Shown: one piece after another, positions 57,714 to 64,000 of the stretch | Position numbering within the stretch: position 1 is the first letter of the stretch | Layout: the number at the start of each line of letters is the position of its first letter | NCBI GenBank assembly: GCA_016648135.1 | Contig: JADDOH010023084.1 | Span: forward strand, 62,001-126,000 | Reading direction: 5' to 3' | Length of the DNA: 64,000 nt | Source of the DNA: Agrypnia vestita | Taxonomy: Eukaryota > Arthropoda > Insecta > Trichoptera > Phryganeidae | Translations under genes and position numbers: made by a program | The notes under the pieces: model-generated | Told to the model about the DNA's origin: nothing | What the model saw: the letters and a program-made list of their open reading frames with translations, nothing else | Database searches by the model: none

Positions 57714-60700
57714 TAAAATATATATATATGTAATTTAATTTATCCAAATAATCGGACGATCGTTTCGCCAATCTCGGCCATTTATTACGATACATTAATT
57801 TATAGAAACAAAAGTATCGTGCTGGCAGAGATTTATCCATAGGTACTAATACAATAATACAGAGGTGAAGTTTGTATGTTTAGAAGCAGGAGGTTATCTC
57901 CAAAACTACTCGTCCAATTTCAAAAATTATTTAACCAATATTTTAGAATGGACCTTCCGAGTCGACATAGGCTATATATCTCGTTAAAATAAAAGGGCTT
58001 TTCATAGAGACCAATTTTGCAATGTAATTTGATGAAAAAACGGTCGAGCAAATGCGTTTCTTACGAACGCTGCCTAACGGTAAGAGATATATGAATGCTT
58101 TCCATGGAAAACATGTAGAACTTAAAAAGGCCTGTAAAAATCCGCAATAATGTTATGATGAATTCACAAATTGATAAAATATGAATAAAATATATATTTA
58201 AAATTAATTTTAATCTGTCGGGGGTAATTTAAGTAGGTGAATTTGCTTCCCGCAGGGAAATTTTATGTAGATAAAAATTTTCTTTTACACAACATGTTTG
58301 CACGAGTAGTTTATCCGCGTGGAATTCAAATTGAATTCCACGCGGGCGAAGTTGCGGGCACAGCTGGTACATAAATATTTTTGTTAATAAAAGTGAACTT
58401 TTCTTATTGATTCTAGTGGGAGGGTCACAGAATGGCGGCGGCGGCGATGGTAATGGGGGTTTCCAAGGCGGTAGGTAGTCGTTTTAAAAACAATCAGTGT
58501 GTTTTACACAAAGTTTGTTAGTTTTCTCAAATTAATTATGTCCAACCACAAAGTCAATGCTATAAAACTATAATCATCAATTATTAATTTTTTATATTTT
58601 TATTCTTAATATTATATTTAGTTTCATGATTTATTTTTTGTCTAAATACCGTTAGTTTTCTATAAATCAAAAATAGTGTGCTTTAAATAAACCTGATTGT
58701 TAAATATGCTGTTTTTTTTTAAATAATTATCAAGTAGAATTTAAAAATGACAACACGTTAAGCGAATGTCGAATTAGGTCTGTTCATTAATTTATGACTG
58801 AAGCCTCCACGCGTGATTGACTTTGAAGTGTCCTCTTAAGATTCTCATAAATAAAAAGTATAATATGAGAGCAAGGATCAGAAGCGGTCCATTACGGTCC
58901 GCAAGGTGATGGCGGAAATGGTTTGAACATTATATTTTTTAATCATCATCATCAATTAAACTTAAAGTTCATTTGTGCAATAATTGGTGCACACAAAACG
59001 TGGAATTATGAAAAAAGTTATTAAATGAATTTATTGTTTATTATAAATATTTTTTGTAACTAATTACACTATTTAATAATCTTTTATTTACTTCTTCTTC
59101 AAACACAGCAAAATCATTTTGTGGTGACATTATCATTATAATTTATAGAAATTAACTTTGTATACACCACTTTTTTATTGAAAAAATTTCAACATGATAA
59201 CAAATGTACAAAATTAAATTTTAAAATTGAAATACAGATAATCAAAATAATAAAATGTACATTTGTTATCCTAATGAAGAAGCCCGTTGGCTTTGAAACA
59301 TGTTGAAAATTTTTTTTTCAATAAAAAAGTTGTGTACACAAAGTTAATTTCAATAAATTATAATCTTTTATTTAAATAAATTAGTGACTTATCAAACTCA
59401 GTAGCGCGTCATCAAATCTCTCAAAATAAAAATATCATTAGAAGATAAGGAATTGTGTAAAGTAAGTAATAAATATTTTTTATTTATAATTTTCGATTAT
59501 ATTATATTTTACCGATTTACCATGTACACTTTCAAAGCAAATGACTACCACTCCTGAGAATGAGCAGTCTGATGATGATCGTTGTGACTAAAGCAAAAAA
59601 GAACAATAGCTGTATTTTTTGCATAGTTTTGATAATCATTAAAAGTGCATAAAACACAATTTTTTTATTTTGTTTCAACTCACTCGATTCGGTCATCTGG
59701 ATAACAGTAGACGTTTAAGAGGTCAAATTACTTATTATAGTGTTTCGTTGTTTTTAAATGCAATTATGGCCAGTAAGAATCTGTCAAAGGAAGCAAGACT
59801 AGCGGTACAGAATGGCGCTCTAGTGCCGACCCTGATGTATGGAAGTGAAGCCTGGAATTGGCGAAAGAGGAATGAAAGTAGACTGAATGTGGTCACTAAG
59901 ACGCTTGTGCGGAAAGTCTTTGATCGCTAGAGTGAGGAATGAACAAATTAGAAGCGAATATAATGCTGGCTGTAGTGTGGTAGATAGAATAAAGAAAGAA
60001 GTGCTGAAATGGTTTGGTCACGTGAAACGTATGAACGAGGAAAGGATGGTTAAGAAAATATGTGAGGCGATTGTTGAAGGCAACAGGAATAGAGGGCGTC
60101 CGCGAAAGACTTGGCACGATCAGATACTGCAAGTATTTGAGGATGGCCCTGTTAAAAGCCGCAACAACCGTAGAACTTGTATAAGAAGATGTATGAATGT
60201 GGCCGAAGCAAAAAAGGGTGTGCCAGGATAGAAGAGTGTCGCGTTCAATCCTATCTGCCTATCCCTGCGGGGAAACGGCATGGCGGTTAGTTGGTTGTTT
60301 TTTTTGTTGTACAAGATCATTTGTGGGGTATAAAAGCAAAGGCAGCAATATCCAAAAAAATTTAAAAAGTTTTGAATGTCGTCACCGAGAATTACTAATT
60401 TAAAACGTACTGAATTCTATATTTTATGTATATTTGAATTCCATAATCACGTTTCCTATAAATGTATAGGCTTTGTTTTATATAAAATCTCGAATTCAGT
60501 ACATTTTAAACAAGTAATCCTCGATGACTGCATTAATTTTTTTTTTGATATCGCTGCCATAGCTTTTATACCCCATCTCTGGTGTTTTTGAGTACCATAG
60601 CTTAAAATATATCTCAAAATTAAATATGCCATTTTTAATTTTAAAAAATGTATGTACTTGTGTGATTAAATGGTGAGAACATATTTAGTCGAAGTATCTC

Positions 60701-62123
60701 CGATCAGTAAATATATTGGTCCTTGAAGCCTTCGCACGTAGGGTGTAAATATTTCCTGAAAAGTGACTAATCAATGCTTGCAGGCCCGCAGGGGGGCGGA
60801 GCGGCCGGCCCGGGCGTGTCTCTGGAGCCCTTGGCTCGACAACATCATGGCGGGGCAGGTTAGAAACATTATTTACATTTTCTCTAAATTTTATATTTTG
60901 CTTCATCGTTTATTTATCTCAAAATGTACGTATATTTAAGGTTAATCAGTTTCCGGGTTCCTACATTTAACGAAGCCTTAAAAACACTTGTACATTTTAC
61001 ACAAATTTAATATCCATATTTATATCCGATTCATTCCACCTCTGATCACCATCCTTTTATTTTGTGAATTTCTCTGTTATCGTGGAGCGATTCAGATAAT
61101 TTGTTAAATCTGTGGAAACTTGTATTTGAAATCCGTTGGTCCTTGTCTTATTTGATTCTATTTTTATGATATGTAATGTTACTGATAGTTTCCCATACAT
61201 AAATAAATGTAGGTATATAAAATGAGTGTATATGTTTTTTCTAATAACTAACTAATTCATTCTTGTAGGAGGAGCAGGAGGTGGCGGAGGCGGCGGTGGG
61301 GGTGCTTCCTCTGGTCCCCAATTAGGTTTGAAAATAATTTTTTTCTCTTGATTTAATATTAAATTGCATCATATATTATAGATGTTCTCTAAATATCATT
61401 ATCTCTAGAGATAATTAGATTCTTAGTCCCTACATTTTATAAGGACTCGTAATCTGTCGCTAGAAAATATAAAATAGGACCCAAGTTTTTACTCACAATT
61501 ATCCAATTAATAATTTTAATAGAATTAATTAATTAACACCGCCGCGCCGCCCCTGCCTGGTCCTCCAGGGCTGGCGGCGGCGGCTCGGGTGTTGCGTGCG
61601 GTCCACAATATTTCCCTACAGCTCACAAGGTGTGAAAACTATTTTTGTCTTTCCTTGATATCACAATTTCATAAATTGGGTCCTCTTGAAAACTGGCGAA
61701 TATCTTTCAATCAACCCTTCCTTTCCACAACCTTGTGCCTGTTCCTGAAATTACCAATCCTGATATCCTCGTCGCATTCAGATTTTCCAGTAGAACCACC
61801 ACTTCCCTTTCAACCTATCGCACCAACAATAGAAAATCCTCTACTATCCCACGTATATGTTCAGACTAATAACCTCTTAAATTCAATAGATATTTTCAAT
61901 ACCTACATACATAAATTTAATATAAATCTCAATTTAATATTAAGTTAATTATTATTTTTTCTTCTAAATAGAATCAGTTTCTTAATCTCTACATTTAATT
62001 GGAACCTACAAAACAGTTTTTGTATATGCTTATGTAAATAAGTGAATACATTTATTTTTATAAGATGATTATCGACAGATATTTTTAATAGGTATCCGTG
62101 GACTAGGCTGGCGTTTCTTCTAG
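45299..62123 (+). CDS. gene C: secreted Gly-rich microexon cassette protein, paralogue of gene B (about 377 aa)
   Basis: Exons: 45299-45368, 46310-46390, 48915-48983, 49453-49521, 49991-50059, 50529-50597, 51067-51135, 51605-51673, 52019-52090, 52523-52591, 53024-53095, 53527-53595, 54028-54096, 58417-58470, (58870-58920 doubtful), 60784-60858, 61269-61325, 62092-62123. All phase 1; without the doubtful exon the sum is 1134 nt including TAG. The signal peptide starts MAHKVWETLFFFVTLFGW. Exon 2 reads GTECIGIGCKPNKPGIAFLR, then QHEGGGG. Exons 3-8 are GCVGDCGDGG[VG]SPFLRQH, then QGG[EG]. Exons 9-13 are G-run cassettes ending ISKFLRQHH or SSF[LV]RQHQ. Then GGSQNGGGGDGNGGFQGG, PQGGGAAGPGVSLEPLARQ plus HHGGAG, GGA-G9-ASSGPQLG and GIRGLGWRFF. 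Function unknown; extracellular Gly-rich, Cys-containing. Confidence 0.72.
45823..46030. mobile_element. MITE with GGGGTATAAAAGC ends, in gene C intron 1
   Basis: Begins TGTGGGGTATAAAAGCAGAC and ends GCTTTTGCTTTTATACCACA. The inner arm segment AGTAATCCTCGGTGACTGCA is shared with 60321-60580. Non-coding, about 200 bp. Confidence 0.8.
46310..46390 (+). CDS. gene C exon 2: CX4C variant cassette
   Basis: 81 bp. Keeps the AFLRQHEGGGG end of the cassettes, but the Gly run is replaced by ECIGIGCKPNKPG. Acceptor TACTATTTGCAG, donor GTATGAAC. Confidence 0.75.
46752..47155. repeat. 22-bp minisatellite, about 17 units, in gene C intron 2
   Basis: Unit TTCAAGCGACCGGYAACC plus TATG, with a C/T variant and one short unit near 46948. 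22 is not a multiple of 3, so each frame cycles through 22 residues. It is not coding: there are no splice phases and it is flanked by intron sequence. Confidence 0.95.
47411..47550 (-). mobile_element. tRNA-derived SINE, reverse copy, in gene C intron 2
   Basis: CGGACACGGAATACGTGTCG, then AAAATAGGACTAACTTGCTG, then GGTCTCCTATATTGGGGCTC: reverse complement of the 26798 family. Confidence 0.75.
47968..48337. repeat. foldback with arms of about 53 bp
   Basis: 47968-48020 (TTAGTATTAATTTCTTTGGG, then GGTAACCCGCGTCAAATTCT, then GGTCCTCAGAAGG) is the near-perfect reverse complement of 48285-48337. The loop contains CCGACGTTTCGCCTGAATCA and two short copies of ACGAAATTCCCAAAAACC. Confidence 0.85.
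48369..48392. repeat. (TA)n microsatellite at a LINE 3' end
   Basis: Directly abuts the 3' end of the minus-strand LINE fragment at 48393. Confidence 0.85.
48393..48640 (-). pseudogene. LINE RT fragment in gene C intron 2
   Basis: Minus strand IRYLGVIMDEHWLSRHIAEL followed by VKG, the post-catalytic 'KYLGV.(I/M)D...W..HI' block, ending in a (TA)n tract. Confidence 0.7.
48753..48796 (+). pseudogene. tiny LINE RT scrap inside a cassette intron
   Basis: TTATTTGTGGATACAGAAAA, then GGCTTTTGACAACGTGG reads LFVDTEKAFDNV, an RT palm motif (D.EKAFD.V). It is wedged between the two halves of a standard cassette intron. Confidence 0.55.
48826..51673 (+). repeat. exact 538-bp tandem array: six Cys-cassette exons of gene C
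   Basis: Exon starts at 48915, 49453, 49991, 50529, 51067 and 51605 are spaced exactly 538 bp. Each unit has a 69-bp exon plus 469-bp intron, and units appear identical except for rare substitutions (GGAGTTTCT versus GGAGGTTCT in copies 4 and 6; GTGTATTTT in one intron; AA versus TA at the first exon bases of the last). Each encodes a CX3C motif (CVGDC). Very recent expansion, or an assembly-sensitive region where copy number may be wrong. Confidence 0.93.
52019..54096 (+). repeat. gene C Gly-cassette array with a 1005-bp two-exon duplication
   Basis: Exons 52019-52090 and 53024-53095 are identical in sequence (ISKFLRQHH variant, 72 bp) and lie 1005 bp apart. Their introns and the following exons (52523, 53527) also match closely, so a two-exon block was duplicated. 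The last unit (54028) is a standard SSFLRQHQ cassette with Asp at the X position. Confidence 0.85.
54260..54690 (-). pseudogene. Jockey-type LINE, pre-RT segment, in gene C intron
   Basis: Minus strand: LLQTLNRVKSKASPDGVTIN, then LPKILENNNN, with KEQLKKIIEKNNIIYDQQSG and FKSTKSCEMALNIA in neighbouring frames. Classic order upstream of the RT palm. Confidence 0.7.
54880..55445 (-). pseudogene. LINE RT thumb / C-terminal fragment
   Basis: Minus strand, broken frames: SLKILYTSLYE, then a His-Thr-Lys-rich segment, then LSLSDINLHVKPRIRNPE. Resembles the C-terminus of the LINE at 2868-3835 (KILYFSFVRSILEY...). Confidence 0.5.
55525..56270. mobile_element. GCATGC-rich TIR element, copy 1 (in gene C intron)
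   Basis: Ends TGATACAGATAGACATGCTT and AATAAGCATGTGTATCAGT are inverted. About 740 bp. The word AGCATGC/GCATGCT or its variants recurs many times near both ends (subterminal repeats). The interior, about 55700-56010, matches copy 2 at 62290-63025 closely, including GAAACTTTGCAAACTGAAAT and GTCGCGGACTGAGAAGATCG. No transposase. Confidence 0.75.
56490..57680 (-). pseudogene. Jockey-type LINE: ORF1 zinc knuckle and endonuclease remnants
   Basis: Minus strand. About 57530-57680 reads CTGDHRSENCTILKGQKKC, then HPAWSYECPVY (ORF1 CCHC region). About 57100-57420 has EIEILLQKKTAILMLSETNT (endonuclease start). 56721-56978 reads SQTIIDFVITNDYELEVKVL, then PKITDHNMIKIQL (endonuclease end). Together with 54260-54690 this suggests one LINE broken by later insertions. 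Confidence 0.75.
57677..57732. repeat. (TA)n microsatellite
   Basis: Interrupted TA run. Confidence 0.9.
57850..58375 (-). repeat. interspersed element, copy 2 (partner at 37495-38100)
   Basis: On the minus strand begins GTACCAGCTGTGCCCGCAAC, then TTCGCCCGCGTGGAATTC, followed by body sequence shared with 37495-38100. A local inverted GGAATTCAAATTGAATTCC sits at about 58322-58340. Ends 40 bp before the 58417 exon. Confidence 0.7.
58417..58470 (+). CDS. gene C exon: Gly/Asn/Gln-rich
   Basis: 54 bp, acceptor TTATTGATTCTAG, donor GTAGGTAG. Reads GGSQNGGGGDGNGGFQG in phase 1. Distinct from the SSFLRQH cassettes. Confidence 0.65.
58870..58920 (+). CDS. doubtful gene C exon
   Basis: 51 bp, phase 1-1 open: QGSEAVHYGPQGDGGNG, donor GTTTGAAC like its neighbours. 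The would-be acceptor (ATAATATGAG) has no polypyrimidine tract, so the exon may be skipped or decayed. Confidence 0.35.
59100..59370. repeat. inverted pair of Penelope-type tails
   Basis: Left arm AACTTTGTATACACCACTTT ... AACATGATAACAAATGTAC and right arm GTACATTTGTTATCC ... GTTGTGTACACAAAGTTAAT form a large foldback. The centre carries GAAGAAGCCCGTTGGCTTTG. Confidence 0.65.
59670..60290 (+). pseudogene. LINE C-terminal fragment (same family as 40090)
   Basis: Plus strand: KNLSKEARLAVQNGALVPTL, MYGSEAWNWRKRNESRLNVV, then a frame shift at about 59915, then VVDRIKKEVLKWFGHVKRMN, EERMVKKICEAIVEGNRNRG and RPRKTWHDQILQVFEDGPVK. Matches the standard LINE order (VLVPTL.YGSE.W...; GHV.RM...R; GRP). 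3' end CTGCCTATCCCTGCGGGGAA. 5'-truncated. Confidence 0.8.
60321..60580. mobile_element. complete MITE with GGGGTATAAAAGC ends, about 100-bp inverted arms
   Basis: Starts TGTGGGGTATAAAAGCAAAG and ends GCCATAGCTTTTATACCCCA. Arms continue inward through GAATTACTAATTTAAAACGT / ACATTTTAAACAAGTAATCC and CTGAATTC / GAATTCAG. Best copy of the family also at 45823 and 12518. Confidence 0.88.
60784..60858 (+). CDS. gene C exon: RQHHGG variant
   Basis: 75 bp. Acceptor CAATGCTTGCAG, donor GTTAGAAA. Reads PQGGGAAGPGVSLEPLARQ, then HHGGAG. The LARQHHGG end is the counterpart of IPRQHHGG in gene B exon 2, showing the cassette end is conserved even when the Gly run is not. Very GC-rich. Confidence 0.72.
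61028..61268 (+). repeat. intron segment shared with gene B (36070-36316)
   Basis: Near-identical intron through the acceptor ATTCATTCTTGTAG. Confidence 0.75.
61269..61325 (+). CDS. gene C penultimate exon (GGA-G9-ASSGPQLG)
   Basis: 57 bp, same length and donor (TTAG|GTTTGAAAA) as gene B exon 15; differs mainly GGL/GGA and V/A. Confidence 0.78.
   Translation, partial: EEQEVAEAAVGVLPLVPN
61560..61630 (+). pseudogene. relic exon in the last intron of gene C
   Basis: After TGGTCCTCCAG the sequence reads in one frame GGGGSGVACGPQYFPTAHK, up to |GTGTGAAAAC, like a Gly run plus GPQ. The acceptor phase does not fit phase 1 without a shift. The homologous gene B copy (36440) lacks the acceptor. 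Confidence 0.35.
62092..62123 (+). CDS. gene C terminal exon (GIRGLGWRFF-stop)
   Basis: Acceptor ATATTTTTAATAG; stop TAG at 62121-62123. Aligns with gene B exon 16 at GTGGACT...TGG. The following TAG|GTGGGCC could act as a donor to a downstream UTR exon. Confidence 0.55.
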
Positions 62124-62236
62124 GTGGGCCAGGTGGATCAAGGTAGTTTTTACATATACATATACATTTTTTAAATTAATAAAAATCTAATTTTTAATTA
62201 AAATTACATTCTATTTAAAGTCGATTTCATTAATAG

Positions 62237-62265
62237 GAGGACGCCCGGGCTTACCGAGGGTTTGA
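62237..62265 (+). CDS. possible alternative terminal exon of gene C
   Basis: After TTCATTAATAG, phase-1 reading gives GGRPGLPRV then TGA. A homologous but acceptor-less sequence (GGAGGACCGGCCGCATCCCG) lies at 36825 in gene B. Confidence 0.3.
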
Positions 62266-62289
62266 CGGGATAATTAAAACTTTTCTATT

Positions 62290-63025
62290 TGAATTAAGGT
62301 ACATATGCTTATTTAGTGGCATGCTAATGAGCATGTCACTAATAAGCATGCCCTAACAACTGTACACACTTGCTCATTACTGGCATACTTTTTAGTGGCA
62401 TGCTCATAAATAAGCATGCCCAAAACTAACAATCAAACACACATGCTTATTAGTGGCATGCACTTGTCATAGAATAGAGACGCTTTTGTTCAAAATGGAA
62501 ACTTTGCAAACTGAAATAGAAAATTTAAGTGAACCAATAAATCAAAAAAGTTCCCGAGTTTCCTACCGCACATTTTTGATTTTAGTTTTTATAATTTTTA
62601 TTGTAAGATTTGACTCGTTCATGCCTATTAATAAAGTTTCATAAACATTATTTCTCACTATATTATTTTTACACAACGGTGACCGAGTATTCCACAGACA
62701 TTCGTGATTCCTATAATAAGTCACGAAAACTAATTTTTTATCATCTCCCCAACGCGCCATATTTGTTTCATCTGTCGCGGACTGAGAAGATCGCATTGAT
62801 AATACTAGCCGCGAAGCCCGCGAATGACATAAGCATGTTCATAATAAGCAAGCCTGTTCACACATGCTCCAAAGATACCCCTTCTCTATGGTGAATGACA
62901 GTGGCATGCATTACTAGCAATGTGCGTGCATACGTGCCACTAATAAGCGAGGCCTAAAGAAGGTCGATACTGCGCATGCTCACGTGCCACTAAATAAGCG
63001 TGTGTATCGGTAGCTTTAGTCAATT
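62290..63025. mobile_element. GCATGC-rich TIR element, copy 2
   Basis: Left end GGTACATATGCTTATTTAGT then GGCATGC; right end GTGCCACTAAATAAGC, then GTGTGTATCGGTAGC (inverted match). Same interior as 55525-56270. A short ORF at 62495-62644 starts METLQTEIENLSEPINQKSS and ends in a hydrophobic stretch. Copy 1 has lost that ATG, so it may not be meaningful. Confidence 0.75.
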
Positions 63026-63094
63026 TCATCGAGTCCATTCACGTGAGCGGCTCACGCGCCACGCTGCCAGGCGGCTTCGTGATATATTATATAC

Positions 63095-64000
63095 CCAGTA
63101 GAATCCAGCTTACATTATAGTATCAAAACTAACATATTTTCTGTACACATGTACACTACAGTATGTGACAAGATTTGGATATAACGTCATTTAAATTCAG
63201 GAGATTTTGGGAGGTAACCGGTAATACAGGTACAAAAAATGTTTAAGTTAAACGTTAAAACAACAAACCTGATTGTTTTATATGTTTAACGGGACAGCAC
63301 TATACACCCATATTAATGATTGCCAGATGCTTTTTGCGGGTAATTTTTTCCTCCAGATGTTTTGAAGCTCTATATAAATAATCGTTTCATTTATGTTATA
63401 GTAACAAATCTGAATTTTATATATTCTACTAGTTGTGCCCACGCGGCTTCGCACGCGTTTTAAGTACACTGTTTGGATGGTCATAGAATTTTCGCGAACC
63501 TTCTAGAACATTCTCTTTCCAGAACTTTCAAAAAATTTATCTAATGTACAGAAACCTTATAGACACACCGACACATTCCGCCACTCAGTTTAGAACCTTA
63601 AAGAACTTCGGGAATTTTCTAGAACCTTCTCCTTCCAGAACTTTCTAGACCAGGTTTTTCCGGAACCTTCTAGACTCACCGACGCAGTCGGCGCGCCTAC
63701 TTTGAAACAATCTGAAGCATTTGCGGCCTTCCCAAATGTGAGTTCTAACACAAAACAATGTGCTAGAAAGCACATTTTCGTCACCCACTCCCACCCACGC
63801 TCAGCCACCTCCACCAAACTCGCATATTTTCGATGTGACACCAAGGGTTATCCACCATCATAACGACCGGTGGGTGGTTGTGGCTGGTTGTGTAGAAAAC
63901 TTGGCGGATAGGGAAACACGGGTTTCTTTATATATATATATATATATACCTTTTGTACCTGTATTACCTGTTTACCCACCAAAATCCCCCGAACTCAAAT
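63095..64000. mobile_element. TIR-bounded element running off the window, carrying HSE-like arrays
   Basis: 63188-63238 (GGAGATTTTGGGAGGTAACC, then GGTAATACAGGTACAAAA) is inverted at 63950-64000 (TTTTGTACCTGTATTACCTG, then TTTACCCACCAAAATCCCCC). A third copy of the end is at 17687-17735. The interior has GTGCCCACGCGGCTTCGCAC at 63437, the HSE-like arrays and a short (TA)n at 63934. Confidence 0.6.
63486..63670. promoter_or_regulatory. dense heat-shock-element-like arrays
   Basis: 63486-63513 reads GAAttTTCgcGAAccTTC then taGAAcaTTC: six contiguous alternating GAA/TTC pentamers, the HSF trimer consensus. Further perfect runs are TTCcaGAActTTC (63517-63529), GAAttTTCtaGAAccTTC (63612-63629), TTCcaGAActTTC (63633-63645) and TTCcgGAAccTTC (63658-63670). 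Binding is inferred from consensus only. Confidence 0.55.

Noticed and set aside
1..64000. CRISPR array, bacterial operons or plasmid features
   Set aside because: Tandem repeats here have no unique spacers, and introns, SINEs, LINEs and LTR elements make the sequence clearly eukaryotic.

Overview
This is a eukaryotic, almost certainly insect, genomic window. It is very AT-rich and intron-bearing. It is packed with decayed transposable elements typical of arthropods: mariner, pogo-like and other TIR elements, Penelope-like elements, Jockey-type and other LINEs, a Ty3/gypsy LTR element and a tRNA-derived SINE. It also has degenerate CCTAA-type repeats. There are no bacterial operons, rRNA genes or functional tRNA genes. 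I cannot name the order or species from sequence alone.

The host content I can support is one plus-strand cluster of at least three related multi-exon genes for secreted, extremely glycine-rich proteins. They are built almost wholly from symmetric phase 1-1 microexons of 33-114 bp, mostly 69 bp. Gene A is a partial 3' end (5082-11638: a Thr/His/Asp exon, two Gly-rich exons, a short terminal exon), and its long Gly/Tyr exon has a one-base frame defect. Gene B is complete (TATA box 29726, ATG 29791, 16 coding exons, stop 36720-36722, 349 aa). It carries eleven cassettes of the form GG-X-G9-SSFLRQH-[QEH]-GGG (X = C,P,A,H,D,D,D,D,A,T,A; one with a longer tail). A further candidate terminal exon with a polyA signal lies at 38459-38546. 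Gene C (TATA box 45238, ATG 45299, stop 62121-62123, about 377 aa) has a paralogous signal peptide. It has a Cys-containing first cassette, six nearly identical Cys-cassettes in an exact 538-bp genomic tandem array, five Gly cassettes, and 3' exons homologous to those of gene B. Genes B and C share about 170 bp of proximal promoter, including TATAAATA exactly 33 bp upstream of AGTTCGG.

Layout: 1-5 kb mariner relic, repeats, LINE, SINE. 5-11.7 kb gene A with Penelope and TIR-element insertions in its introns. 12-29.6 kb intergenic, with MITEs, mariner and pogo-like elements, a young gypsy element (18581-23630) and LINE/Penelope debris. 29.6-38.5 kb gene B. 38.6-45.1 kb LINE and Penelope debris and hairpins. 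45.1-62.2 kb gene C, with a 22-bp minisatellite, MITEs, a SINE and a broken Jockey-type LINE in its introns. 62.3-64 kb two TIR-bounded elements, the last carrying dense heat-shock-element-like arrays.

Exon calls rest on splice consensus, unbroken phase, repeat structure and paralogue comparison by eye. No transcript data were available. The function of the proteins is unknown. A structural secretion (silk, cuticle, eggshell, glue) or a cassette peptide precursor are both inferences.
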